Origin: Bacteroidales bacterium | GTDB taxonomy: Bacteria; Bacteroidota; Bacteroidia; Bacteroidales; VadinHA17 | Reading direction: 5' to 3' | DNA: 33,502 nucleotides | Assembly (NCBI GenBank): GCA_021163295.1 | Contig: JAGGXD010000232.1 | Location: 1-33,502, forward strand | Part shown: positions 7,664-16,450 of the stretch, piece by piece | Numbering within the stretch: position 1 is the stretch's first letter | Layout of the letters: each line of letters begins with the position of its first letter | Program-made: the position numbers and the translations under genes | Notes under the pieces: model-generated | Seen by the model: only the letters and a program-made list of their open reading frames with translations | Told to the model about the DNA's origin: nothing | Database searches by the model: none

Positions 7664-8761
7664 ATGGCATTGAACTGTGGAATAATAGGGATAACAAATA
7701 CAGGAAAAACAACCTTATTTAATTGTATTTCACCTGTTAAAGGCGAAATAACAAATTTTGCATTCAGTGCAACAAAATCAAATATTGGAATTATTAAAGT
7801 TCCGGATCCCAGACTTCAGGAACTTGAAAAGTTTCAACCAACGGAAAAGATTGTTCCAACTACAGTAGAGATTGTAGATATACCTGGTCTTACAAAGGGT
7901 TCAAGCAGGGGTGAAGGTGTTGGAAACAAATTCCTGAATGATATTCGCAATGCCGATGCACTAATACACCTTCTCAGATGTTTTGATGATGAAAATCTTC
8001 CTCATACCGAAGGATCTGTTGATCCTGTCCGGGACCTTGAAACCATTGAACTCGAACTCCAGATCAAGGATCTTGAATCTGTCGAAAAAAAGCTGGGAAA
8101 AATTGAGAAATTGGAAAGATCAGGTGATAAAGATGCAGGAAAAAACGCTGATGTTCTGCGTACAATTAAAAATCATCTGGAAAATTTTCAGCCTGCAAGG
8201 TCATTGGAATTAAGTGATGAAGAAAGTAAATATGCTGAAGATTTGTTTCTGTTAACTGCAAAACCGGTTATGTACGTGTGTAATGTGGATGAAAAATCGG
8301 CAGTTTCGGGAAACAAGTATGTGGATAAGGTGAAGGAAGCACTAAAAGAGGAAGAAGCGGAAATACTTGTTATTGCTGCGGGCCTGGAAGCTGAAATTGC
8401 TGAATTAGAGGAAAAAAATGACAGGAATGATTTTCTTAATGATATCGGCCTTTCTGAACCCGGTGTGAATAAATTTGTAAGGGCAGCATACCAAATACTC
8501 AACCTGAAAACATTTTTTACGATTGGTCCTGATGAAATTAGAGCCTGGACTATTAAGGAGGGAGATAATGCCCGTAAGGCGGCAGGTGTTATTCATAGCG
8601 ACCTGGAAAGGGGTTTTATTAGGGCTGAGGTAATGAAATATGATGATTTTATATCACTGAAATCTGAACATAAATGCCGTGAAGCAGGAAAATTACATAT
8701 TGAAGGTAAAAACTATATTGTTGAAGATGGTGATATTTTGTTTATTCGATTTAATGTCTAA
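7664..8761 (+). CDS. ychF: redox-regulated ATPase YchF (Obg-family)
   Basis: A 365-residue Obg-family P-loop ATPase, conserved in nearly all bacteria and thought to act at the ribosome and in stress responses. Visible motifs: Walker A 'GITNTGKT' (residues 9-16), G3 'DIPG' (72-75), the non-canonical G4 'NVDE' that gives YchF its ATP rather than GTP preference, and a C-terminal TGS domain from about 280 ('LKTFFTIGPDEIRAWTIKEG'). Length is typical. The frame at 8188-8502 on the other strand is a shadow. The stop at 8761 is 13 bases before the likely start of the peptidase gene. Confidence 0.97.
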   Translation: MALNCGIIGITNTGKTTLFNCISPVKGEITNFAFSATKSNIGIIKVPDPRLQELEKFQPTEKIVPTTVEIVDIPGLTKGSSRGEGVGNKFLNDIRNADALIHLLRCFDDENLPHTEGSVDPVRDLETIELELQIKDLESVEKKLGKIEKLERSGDKDAGKNADVLRTIKNHLENFQPARSLELSDEESKYAEDLFLLTAKPVMYVCNVDEKSAVSGNKYVDKVKEALKEEEAEILVIAAGLEAEIAELEEKNDRNDFLNDIGLSEPGVNKFVRAAYQILNLKTFFTIGPDEIRAWTIKEGDNARKAAGVIHSDLERGFIRAEVMKYDDFISLKSEHKCREAGKLHIEGKNYIVEDGDILFIRFNV

Positions 8762-8774
8762 GAACCTGAAACGT

Positions 8775-10496
8775 ATGAATATGTTTAAAAAATATTTTTC
8801 AGGACTTGTAATTATTCTGCTTGTAATGTATCCTGTTTATGGACAACCGGGTAATAAAGCTTCAGAAGCTGTAAAATACCTCGAAGAAAGGGGAGAGGTT
8901 GATTTTAAAATAATCAGCTATGATTCGCAATTAATCAATAAATTATCTGAAATACTCTCTGTTGTTAATGTCAATGGCAATGTTGTTACATGCAATGCTA
9001 ATGCGGATGAGTTTGTTAAATTCCTTGCACTTGGTAAAGAATATGTAGTAATCCATCCTGCCGGTTATTACTACAAACCGGGTGATAATAAAGGGGCTGT
9101 TGAGGATTGGCAAACCTATCCTACATATGAAGAATATGATTCATTAATGCATGTTTTTGTAACTAATTACCCCGATATCTGCAAAATTGACACAATAGGA
9201 TATAGCGTTGAGGACAGACTTTTATTGGGGATAAAAATTTCAGATAATGTTTCTGAACTTGAAAATGAACCTGAAGTATTTCTTACATCAACAATGCATG
9301 GTAATGAAACCGGTGGATATATCCTGATGCTCAGATTGATAGATTATCTGCTTGAAAATTATTCCAGCCAGACACGTGTTACTTCCCTCATTGACAGTCT
9401 TCAGATATGGATTAATCCCCTTGCAAACCCTGATGGCACATATACAGATGATAACCAAACTATTTCCGGCGCTACCCGCCGGAATGCGAATTCAGTAGAC
9501 CTGAACCGTAATTTTCCCGATCCGCAAGATGGTCCGCATCCGGATGGACATGAATACCAACCGGAAACAACTTCAATGATGGATTTTATGACAAAGCACA
9601 ATTTTGTAATATCGGTAAATTTCCACTCGGGATCTGAAGTTGTGAATTATCCCTGGGATACATGGTCCCGTCTGCATGCTGATGATTTATGGTTCAAATT
9701 TATTTCCCGCGAATATGCCGATACAGTTCATCAATATAGCTCCGGTTACATGACAGGTTTTAGTGATGGGATTACTAATGGTTATGCCTGGTATTCAATT
9801 AACGGGGGAAGACAGGATTATGTGACATATTTCCTCCATGGCAGAGAAGTAACAATCGAACTTGATTATTCATTCATAACTCCTGTAAATGACCTGGATA
9901 ATCTTTGGAATTATAACTACCGGTCGTTTTTAAATTATATATCCCAGGCTTTATATGGAATACATGGCGAAGTAACCGATTTTGTTACGGGGCAACCATT
10001 AAAAGCTGAAATCCGGATTGATGAACATGATCTGGATAGCTCACAGGTATTTTCCGATTCTCTTTCAGGAAAGTTCGTAAGGCTGATTAATGAAGGGAAA
10101 TATAATTTATGGATTACATCAGACGGGTATCAGGAAAAAAGAATTGACAGTGTAAGTGTGGAAAACTATCAAACAACTCATATCTCTATACAATTGGTGC
10201 CAATAGGGTACGGAATATCCGAAAAGTTAATTGATGAACAACAAATGATGAATCTTTATCCCGATCCGGTGTACGGAATACTGCATACCGAAATAAAACC
10301 TGAGAAGTCCGGATTATTTACCATTGAAATAATCAGTGTTGATGGAAAAACCTTAAAAACCATTGATGAAATTAATATTCCATATGGGGGAACTGTGGTA
10401 AACACTGATGTGAGCGAACTAAGCGGAGGTATCTATTTCATTCGTCTGAGAAATAACAACAAAGTTTGGGTTAGAAAGTTTATTAAATCAGAATAG
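8775..10496 (+). CDS. secreted M14 zinc carboxypeptidase with T9SS sorting domain
   Basis: The ORF track starts at 8679 inside ychF, but the ATG at 8775 (MNMFKKYFSGLVIILLVM..) gives a proper signal peptide and avoids the overlap, leaving 573 residues. The catalytic domain carries the M14 zinc ligands in 'TMHGNETGG' (HxxE) and 'VNFHSGSE', substrate-binding 'DLNRNFPD', and the catalytic Glu in 'VTIELDYSF'. It is followed by a carboxypeptidase regulatory-like beta domain ('GEVTDFVTGQPLKAEIRID') and a C-terminal type IX secretion sorting domain ('LYPDPVYGILHTEI' to 'GIYFIRLRNNNKVWVRKF'). The product should therefore be exported across the outer membrane, as for the P. gingivalis carboxypeptidase CPG70. 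It is 21 bases upstream of the next gene. Confidence 0.93.
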   Translation: MNMFKKYFSGLVIILLVMYPVYGQPGNKASEAVKYLEERGEVDFKIISYDSQLINKLSEILSVVNVNGNVVTCNANADEFVKFLALGKEYVVIHPAGYYYKPGDNKGAVEDWQTYPTYEEYDSLMHVFVTNYPDICKIDTIGYSVEDRLLLGIKISDNVSELENEPEVFLTSTMHGNETGGYILMLRLIDYLLENYSSQTRVTSLIDSLQIWINPLANPDGTYTDDNQTISGATRRNANSVDLNRNFPDPQDGPHPDGHEYQPETTSMMDFMTKHNFVISVNFHSGSEVVNYPWDTWSRLHADDLWFKFISREYADTVHQYSSGYMTGFSDGITNGYAWYSINGGRQDYVTYFLHGREVTIELDYSFITPVNDLDNLWNYNYRSFLNYISQALYGIHGEVTDFVTGQPLKAEIRIDEHDLDSSQVFSDSLSGKFVRLINEGKYNLWITSDGYQEKRIDSVSVENYQTTHISIQLVPIGYGISEKLIDEQQMMNLYPDPVYGILHTEIKPEKSGLFTIEIISVDGKTLKTIDEINIPYGGTVVNTDVSELSGGIYFIRLRNNNKVWVRKFIKSE

Positions 10497-10517
10497 GGAA
10501 ACATTAAATTATAAACA

Positions 10518-12173
10518 ATGCAAAAAACCCGGAACATATCTTATCTTGTTTTATTATTTTTCATAACATTATTTAATGTTTCAGCTCAGTCAGGGCCGAA
10601 GATACCTTCCGGGAAACCAAAGCTAATAGTTGGAATTGTGATTGAGCAGATGCGGTATGAATACCTGCCGAGGTACTGGGATAAATTAAGTGAAAATGGA
10701 TTCAAAAAGTTGATTAACGGAGGTTCATTTTGTCGAAATGCACGATACAATTATCTGTTCACACAATCAGCTCCGGGACATTCAACTATCTCTACCGGTT
10801 CATATCCGTCTGAACATGGTATTGTTTCTAACGACTGGTACAACAGGTTACTGGATAAAAAGATCTCGGCTACTTCAGATGTGCGGATGTTACCTGTGGG
10901 TGGAAGTTTTGAAACCGGACAAAACTCACCTGTTAACTTGTTGCCTTCTACTTTTTCTGATGAACTAAAATTATTTAACAATTCCCATTCCAAAATAATC
11001 GGCATTGGTATGGATCCTGATGCTGCAATTTTATCAACAGGGCACATGGCTGATGCTGCCTATTGGTATGATGATAAGACCGGTTCCTGGATGAGCAGTA
11101 GTTTCTATTTAGACTCCTTGCCTGGTTGGGTTAATGAATTCAATAATAAATCTTTATCTGATATTTATCTTGAACAGACATGGAAGCCTCTTTTTCCCAT
11201 TGATGAATATATTGAAAGCCAGCCTGATACAAGCCGATATGAAAAAGGGATAAAAAATCAGAGAATTTTTCCATACGATCTGGATATACTAAGCAGGATA
11301 GACAGGAATAAACGAGATTATTCTGTTTTAAGATGTACCCCTTTTGGTGACACATACATTAATGATTTTGCAATTACAGCAATTCTGAAGGAAGATCTCG
11401 GGAAGGATGATATTACTGATATGATAAATATAAGTTTTTCGGTATTAGATTTTATTGGACATGCTTTTGGACCAAATTCAGTAGAAATGGAAGATGCTTT
11501 CCTTGTTTTGGACAGAGACCTTGCACATTTACTTGATTTCCTTGAAGATACTTTTGGAAAGGAAAATATCCTGGTTTATCTTACTGCTGCACATGGAGTG
11601 TCTGCTTCCCCGGAGTTATTAGAGAGTAAAGGTCTTGCTACAGACAAATTTGCTTCATTAAAAGCTATTTCACTTTTAAGAAGTTATTTAAATGTTACCT
11701 ATGGAGAAGGTGACTGGGTGCTTGGTTATTATGGACAGCAAATTTTCCTGAATCGCAATTTAATTGAAGATTCCCGGTTATCACTTGAGGATTTTCAGAC
11801 CAGGGTAGCAGGTTTTATTATCCAGTTTTCGGGTATTGCTAATACGGTTACATCCTCAACTTTGCAAACAACGCAATTCACGGGGGGAATTTATGAAAAG
11901 ATCCAGAATAGTTTTAATCAGGCAAGATCGGGAGATGTAATTATCAATCTGAAACCCGGATGGATTGAAGAGAATGGAAGTGTTGCCGAACATAACTCTG
12001 CCTGGTCGTACGATGTTCATGTACCACTTATCTGGTATGGGTGGAAGGTGCTTCGAAAAGAAATTTACCGTAGGGTGGATATTATAGAAATAGCACCTAC
12101 ATTATCCTATATGCTTAATATTTCTTTTCCAAATGCGAGTACTGCCGATCCGATACAGGAGGTGATGAGGTGA
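10518..12173 (+). CDS. PafA-like alkaline phosphatase family protein with altered metal site
   Basis: A 551-residue exported protein (signal peptide 1-24) of the alkaline phosphatase / phosphodiesterase superfamily that resembles PafA phosphatases. One zinc site is intact: D311 and H315 in 'LDFIGHAFGP' and H501 in 'YDVHVPLIW'. The second is not: the first Asp of 'VDQMR' is Glu (E43 in 'VIEQMRYEY'), the nucleophile position holds Ser84 ('FTQSAPGH') and the Asp of 'TADHG' is Ala358 ('TAAHG'). The 47-residue spacing from D311 to A358 equals that from D305 to D352 in PafA, which supports the alignment. The protein may be catalytically impaired or use a single metal. Its last codons and stop fall in an 8-base tandem repeat. 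Confidence 0.85.
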   Translation: MQKTRNISYLVLLFFITLFNVSAQSGPKIPSGKPKLIVGIVIEQMRYEYLPRYWDKLSENGFKKLINGGSFCRNARYNYLFTQSAPGHSTISTGSYPSEHGIVSNDWYNRLLDKKISATSDVRMLPVGGSFETGQNSPVNLLPSTFSDELKLFNNSHSKIIGIGMDPDAAILSTGHMADAAYWYDDKTGSWMSSSFYLDSLPGWVNEFNNKSLSDIYLEQTWKPLFPIDEYIESQPDTSRYEKGIKNQRIFPYDLDILSRIDRNKRDYSVLRCTPFGDTYINDFAITAILKEDLGKDDITDMINISFSVLDFIGHAFGPNSVEMEDAFLVLDRDLAHLLDFLEDTFGKENILVYLTAAHGVSASPELLESKGLATDKFASLKAISLLRSYLNVTYGEGDWVLGYYGQQIFLNRNLIEDSRLSLEDFQTRVAGFIIQFSGIANTVTSSTLQTTQFTGGIYEKIQNSFNQARSGDVIINLKPGWIEENGSVAEHNSAWSYDVHVPLIWYGWKVLRKEIYRRVDIIEIAPTLSYMLNISFPNASTADPIQEVMR

Positions 12174-12186
12174 TGAGGTGATGAGG
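12159..12186. repeat. GAGGTGAT octamer repeat across a stop codon
   Basis: 3.5 perfect units of GAGGTGAT. The stop codon of the phosphatase-like gene (TGA, 12171-12173) lies in the second unit. Unit number changes would alter the C-terminus by a few residues. Confidence 0.8.
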
Positions 12187-12217
12187 GAAGAATGAATAGT
12201 TGAAATAAATACTTACT

Positions 12218-13327
12218 ATGCGAAGGGTTCTGATTTTTTTCATACTAACTTCTGTTTATTTCTCAGTATCCGTGGGGCAGGACAGGCTTATGGGGAACGA
12301 AGAAATGATGTCCGGAATAAAGCACGGACTGGACTATATGTATAACTACGAATTTGAAAAAGCTGATTCCCTGTTCTTGATAATTGAAAATAAAAATCCT
12401 AACCATCCGGTTGGTCCATTTCTCGATGGGCTAAATATTTATTGGCAAAATGCACCTCTTAATCCTAACAATTCAGATGAAGTGAATATGTTTATCCAAA
12501 AGATGAAAGAAAGTTCCGTATTATCTGTTGAAGTAATGAAAAGCAAGGATGATTATATTGAAGGTAGTTTTTTCAGTCTGGTTGCACACGCCATGCAGAT
12601 GATGTATTATGCTGATAATGACCAGATTGGCAAAGTGATAAAACATATCCCTTACTCCTATAGGTGTGTAGTGAAAGCCTTTGAATTAAAAGATACTTTT
12701 GAGGAATATAAATTTTTTACGGGTCTTTATAGTTATTATATTGAAGCGTATCCTGAAGCTCATCCGGCTTATAAACCTTTATTGATTTTTCTTCACAAAG
12801 GTAGCCGGACCGAAGGGCTAAAGGAACTTAATTGGATAGCCGATAATTCAGTTTTCATGAAAGCCGAGGGGCTGTTCTTTTTACATCATATCTATTTGAG
12901 TTACGAATGCAATCCTCAAATGGCTTTGAATTATGCAGAACGACTGCATAAATTATACCCGGATAACACTTTTTATCTTGTTCACTTAATTTTGAATCTT
13001 TTTGTTATTAATGACTATGAAAAAGCGGCTGAATTAATTCCTGAACTTGAACAGCAAAAGAAATCGGATGATTTTGCACAAATGATGGAATTGATTTTTA
13101 ATGGGATGATAGAAGAATTCGTTAGCGAGAACTATGAAGTGTCTAAAGAATTATATATAAAAGGTATTGAGATGGCTATTATGTTCAAGCCACGTGTAGA
13201 TACCTATATTGCTATGGCATATGCAGGATTAAGCAGGATATATGAAAGAGAAGGAATGGTTAAACTGGCAAGAGAGAATAAGAAAATTGCATTTGAGAAA
13301 ACAGATTATCCATGTATTTTGGAATAA
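12218..13327 (+). CDS. exported TPR-like protein of unknown function
   Basis: A 369-residue protein with a signal peptide (MRRVLIFFILTSVYFSVSVGQ) and an all-helical body. Repeat-like segments with the TPR signature spacing of small and aromatic residues are visible, for example 'GLDYMYNYEFEKADSLF' (residues ~37-53), 'NPQMALNYAERLHKLYPDN' (~230-248) and 'YIAMAYAGLSRIYEREGMVKLARE' near the C-terminus. Such proteins act as periplasmic scaffolds, but the partner cannot be read from the sequence. It follows the phosphatase-like gene by 44 bases on the same strand and precedes another TPR protein by 107. Confidence 0.75.
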   Translation: MRRVLIFFILTSVYFSVSVGQDRLMGNEEMMSGIKHGLDYMYNYEFEKADSLFLIIENKNPNHPVGPFLDGLNIYWQNAPLNPNNSDEVNMFIQKMKESSVLSVEVMKSKDDYIEGSFFSLVAHAMQMMYYADNDQIGKVIKHIPYSYRCVVKAFELKDTFEEYKFFTGLYSYYIEAYPEAHPAYKPLLIFLHKGSRTEGLKELNWIADNSVFMKAEGLFFLHHIYLSYECNPQMALNYAERLHKLYPDNTFYLVHLILNLFVINDYEKAAELIPELEQQKKSDDFAQMMELIFNGMIEEFVSENYEVSKELYIKGIEMAIMFKPRVDTYIAMAYAGLSRIYEREGMVKLARENKKIAFEKTDYPCILE

Positions 13328-13387
13328 ATTTTGTTTATAACAATTAAGCTTGTTTTATAGATTATTAGGTATAAAATATCTTTTTTA

Positions 13388-13395
13388 TATATTTG
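13388..13395 (+). promoter_or_regulatory. -7 box before the TPR gene
   Basis: TATATTTG, followed by C, is an exact TAnnTTTG match 39 bases before the ATG at 13435 in an AT-rich spacer. No clear TTTG -33 box is present. It suggests that this gene can be transcribed separately from the preceding TPR-like gene. Confidence 0.4.
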
Positions 13396-13434
13396 CATTT
13401 CTAAATATGAATATGTTTAATAAAATTATTTGTT

Positions 13435-14406
13435 ATGATGAAGTTTAAGCAGCTATTTTTGATTATTATGTCAGCTTTTATTTTGGTACCGTTTACTGGA
13501 GTTTCGCAGACAAACAACGATGCAATTTCGGCCTATAATGAAGGGGCTCAGTTAATAAAATCTGATCCCGCGGGTGCAATTGAAGCATTTAACAAATGCA
13601 TCAAATTATGTGATGCTGTAGGTGATGAAGCTGAGGAAACACGTGTTCTTGCTGAAACCCAATTGCCCGGATTGTATTATAAAATTGCAATGGGATCGTA
13701 TAAGCAGAAAAAAATTGAAGAGGCTATTGAAAGGTTTAAAGAAACCGAAGAGGTAGCAGGAAAATATAATAATAGTAATATTCAGGCAAAAGCAAATAAA
13801 ATTGTTCCACAACTTTATATGGTCCTGGGGAATTCATTAATGAAACAAAATCCGCAGGAAGCATTAAATAATCTGGATAAAGCTGTTGAATTGAATCCTA
13901 GCCTGGCCAAAGCACATTTATCCAAAGGATTAGTTTACAAAGGTCTTGGTGATGAGGTAAATATGAAAGCTTCTCTTTCAAAAACAATTGAGGTTGGGTT
14001 TGCCAGTAACGATATTAAAACAGCAAATACGGCTGAGCAGGTGCTCAGAACTTATTATTTTAATAAAGCTGTTAAATCTCTCCAGGCCGGGAATCTGACT
14101 GAGGCTGAAGCTGGGTTTAAAAGTTCTGTTGAATATGGATCAGAAAATCCAACGGTATATTTTCAGTTGGGGAAAATTTATAATTCTAAGAAGGAATACG
14201 ATTTGGCTGTTAAAACACTTAAGAGAGCTGAAGGATTTGAAAAGGGTGGAGATGTTGAGAAAGCAGGGATATTTTACGAGATGGGGAATGCTTATGTTGG
14301 TTTGGGAAATACCAGTGAAGCATGTATTGCCTTTAGAAAAGCATTGTTTGGTGACTATGCTGAGGGTGCTAAATACCAAATTGAAGAGGTACTTAAGTGT
14401 AAATAA
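13435..14406 (+). CDS. exported tetratricopeptide repeat protein
   Basis: A 323-residue protein with a signal peptide (ends near 'GVSQTNND') and at least five TPR-like helical hairpins: 'AISAYNEGAQLIKSDPAGAIEAFNKCI', 'LYYKIAMGSYKQKKIEEAIERFKE', 'YMVLGNSLMKQNPQEALNNLDKAVELNPS', 'YFNKAVKSLQAGNLTEAEAGFKSS' and 'YFQLGKIYNSKKEYDLAVKTLKRAE'. It is likely periplasmic and a protein-protein interaction scaffold. Its stop codon is separated by a single base from the stop of the convergent GGGP synthase gene, so there is no intergenic space for a conventional terminator. Frames at 14129-14413 are shadows. Confidence 0.85.
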   Translation: MMKFKQLFLIIMSAFILVPFTGVSQTNNDAISAYNEGAQLIKSDPAGAIEAFNKCIKLCDAVGDEAEETRVLAETQLPGLYYKIAMGSYKQKKIEEAIERFKETEEVAGKYNNSNIQAKANKIVPQLYMVLGNSLMKQNPQEALNNLDKAVELNPSLAKAHLSKGLVYKGLGDEVNMKASLSKTIEVGFASNDIKTANTAEQVLRTYYFNKAVKSLQAGNLTEAEAGFKSSVEYGSENPTVYFQLGKIYNSKKEYDLAVKTLKRAEGFEKGGDVEKAGIFYEMGNAYVGLGNTSEACIAFRKALFGDYAEGAKYQIEEVLKCK

Positions 14407-14407
14407 G

Positions 14408-15145
14408 TTATAAACCCCAATTCTTTGTGATATAACTTATCTTTTTCAGGAAGGAAGTATCTTTCTCAATTGCATTTCCAATAACAATAATATCAGCACC
14501 AGCATTTAGGATATTTTTGGCATCTTCAGGATTTCTGATACCACCGCCAACAACAAGAGGTACTTTAATATTCTTTTTTACCCGGGTGATCATTTCTGTT
14601 TTTACAGGATGTTGTGCACCACTGCCGGCTTCAAGATAAATTAGCTTTAAACCAAGCATTTCACCGGCAATAGCTGTGGCTGATGCAATATCCGGTTTAT
14701 CAGCCGGAACAGGATTTGTATTGCTAATATATTCAACCGAAGTGGATTTTCCATTCTCAACAAGGATGTACCCTGTAGAAATTACTTCCATCCCTGAACT
14801 TTTTATCATTGGAGCAGATGCAACATGATTACCTATGAGCAGATCAGGATTTCGACCAGAGATAAGAGATAAAAATAATATCCCATCAGCATTATTGCTG
14901 ATTTGAAGCAAGTTGCCTGGAAAAAGCAAAACAGGTATTTCTGTATTCTCTTTTATTTTCTGAACAAATGGGGCGATAGGATTAGTTACAAGGCTACCAC
15001 CAACAAGAATTAAATCTGTTTCTGATGTACCGGCTTCTATTAAGGTGTGCCTTAGCGACTGGTCATTATACTCATCAGGATCAAGAAGAAGAGCAAATAC
15101 TTTTTTCCCGTTTAAAACCTGCTTAACTATCCAATCGTAGATCAT
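14408..15145 (-). CDS. geranylgeranylglyceryl phosphate synthase-like (group II GGGPS)
   Basis: A 245-residue TIM-barrel prenyltransferase of the GGGPS/PcrB family, which joins a polyprenyl diphosphate to sn-glycerol-1-phosphate to give an ether-linked prenylglyceryl phosphate. Seen: 'ALLLDPDEYN' near the N-terminus, 'LILVGGSLVTN', 'PVLLFPGN', 'YLEAGSGAQHPV' and the phosphate-binding C-terminal 'VVGGGIRNPEDAKNILNAGADIIVIGNAIEKD'. Bacteroidetes are known to carry group II enzymes related to the archaeal lipid enzymes. It is the last gene of the ssb-gldE-gldD-PPTase string, starting 3 bases after the PPTase stop, so it is co-transcribed with it. Prenyl chain length cannot be told by eye. Confidence 0.92.
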   Translation of the reverse strand: MIYDWIVKQVLNGKKVFALLLDPDEYNDQSLRHTLIEAGTSETDLILVGGSLVTNPIAPFVQKIKENTEIPVLLFPGNLLQISNNADGILFLSLISGRNPDLLIGNHVASAPMIKSSGMEVISTGYILVENGKSTSVEYISNTNPVPADKPDIASATAIAGEMLGLKLIYLEAGSGAQHPVKTEMITRVKKNIKVPLVVGGGIRNPEDAKNILNAGADIIVIGNAIEKDTSFLKKISYITKNWGL

Positions 15146-15148
15146 AAA

Positions 15149-15784
15149 TTAAACTTTACTCGTATAAACGATAACATAATTATCATATTTAAAATAGTTC
15201 AAATCAAATTCTTCGTTAATCATATCACTGTTAACTTTTCCTTTAATAACACCTTTATTATTTACAGGAAATGGTTTAATGAATAAATTTAGTTTGAAAT
15301 TAATATCTTTTTTGTCACATATTTTGTACAGTGCTTCTTTGGCACACCAGTGAACATAGAGATGATATCTTTCAATAAGATCATTCTTATTGATTGATTC
15401 ACTATCGTTAATGAACTTATGAGCAACCTTCCTGATCCTGTGGGACATAAATTCAAGGTCAATTCCAACTCTTTTTGTTTTGTTCAAGAGGATGGAGGTG
15501 ATTTTTTTCGAATGAGAAATACTAATATTTTGGGATCCATCTTCAATGTAAGGCTTTTGATTACCATTATATATGATTTTTGCATCAGGGTTAATCATTT
15601 TTGCTAATAGTGCACGTACACTCAGGAATTCAAGTTTTCGTGCATGACTAAGGAACCCGTCAAAACGTTCAAGTTCAGTAGCGGAAAGTTTAACCTGACT
15701 AAGAAGTACATTAATATCTTCAGTTATCTCCCACATCCCAAGCAGACTTCCATCTTTCAGTTTTTTTTTCAGGATTATTCCCAT
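15149..15784 (-). CDS. 4'-phosphopantetheinyl transferase superfamily protein
   Basis: A 211-residue Sfp/HetI-type phosphopantetheinyl transferase that would activate carrier proteins with the CoA-derived arm. The magnesium and CoA-binding signature is visible as 'GIDLE' (with D and E ligands) and 'WCAKEALYK' about 50 residues later; 'NISISHSKK' corresponds to the conserved 'SxSHS' phosphate-binding stretch. The length suits the two-domain Sfp class. It is 63 bases downstream of gldD and 3 bases upstream of the GGGP synthase gene. The physiological carrier protein is not encoded nearby. Confidence 0.9.
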   Translation of the reverse strand: MGIILKKKLKDGSLLGMWEITEDINVLLSQVKLSATELERFDGFLSHARKLEFLSVRALLAKMINPDAKIIYNGNQKPYIEDGSQNISISHSKKITSILLNKTKRVGIDLEFMSHRIRKVAHKFINDSESINKNDLIERYHLYVHWCAKEALYKICDKKDINFKLNLFIKPFPVNNKGVIKGKVNSDMINEEFDLNYFKYDNYVIVYTSKV

Positions 15785-15847
15785 GATAAAATATCCATTT
15801 TTCTCAGATATACCGGCAAGTTAAAAAAATATCACCAAATCCGTAAT

Positions 15848-16450
15848 CTATTCTTTCCAGTTCATAGTTTCTATCAGGTGTATAATATCATCTTTGATAA
15901 AGGCTATTACAGGAGCAAGAGAATCTTCCGCAGGCTCAACCATGAAATACAAAGCGCCTCTTAAATAATGATTTGTGCTGTCGGTTAACCAGAACTGGGT
16001 AGATGAAGCAGCATCACCATGAATATCGTACAATATGCCAAAAACTTTTTTTTCAGGATTTTGAAACATCTCTTCGTTTATAGCATCAGCTTTAATGGTG
16101 TGTTTATAAGCTAATGCATGAGCATCTTCAATCATCTCATCAAGGTTATTATAAATTTTTTTATAGCTAATATGGATATTAGCATTATATGCCGGGTAAA
16201 ATATGTTTATCCAGCATGGTTCAGTATTAAAATCGGTGTCAGCTTCTATCCTGGAATAAACAGGGTACTCAAAACAATAAGGGCATACTGAATCAAAAAG
16301 CTGATATTTTTTTTGAGGCAGGTCGATCCTGAAATATCCCCGTGGTTTAGGGAAAGTCTGTTTTTTACATGCTGTTCCGCCAAACATACTCCCCAATATT
16401 AACAAAGTTAACAGGAATAGTATAGTTGATATGCTATTGTTTTTTTTCAT
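15848..16450 (-). CDS. gldD: gliding motility lipoprotein GldD
   Basis: An inner-leaflet-exported lipoprotein required for gliding and T9SS-linked motility in Flavobacterium. The ORF track starts at 16474, but the ATG at 16450 (MKKNNSISTILFLLTLL..) gives a clean lipoprotein signal ending 'GGTAC' with the lipidated Cys at residue 28, followed by the GldD hallmark 'FPKPRGYFRIDLPQKKYQ' and 'CPYCFEYP'. With this start the protein is 200 residues and overlaps the end of gldE by 17 bases, as expected for a translationally coupled pair. The last residues 'METMNWKE' match the usual end of the family. Confidence 0.93.
   Translation of the reverse strand: MKKNNSISTILFLLTLLILGSMFGGTACKKQTFPKPRGYFRIDLPQKKYQLFDSVCPYCFEYPVYSRIEADTDFNTEPCWINIFYPAYNANIHISYKKIYNNLDEMIEDAHALAYKHTIKADAINEEMFQNPEKKVFGILYDIHGDAASSTQFWLTDSTNHYLRGALYFMVEPAEDSLAPVIAFIKDDIIHLIETMNWKE

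Noticed and set aside
8679-8774. Track start of the M14 peptidase inside ychF
   Set aside because: It overlaps ychF and hides the signal peptide; ATG 8775 gives a normal exported protein.
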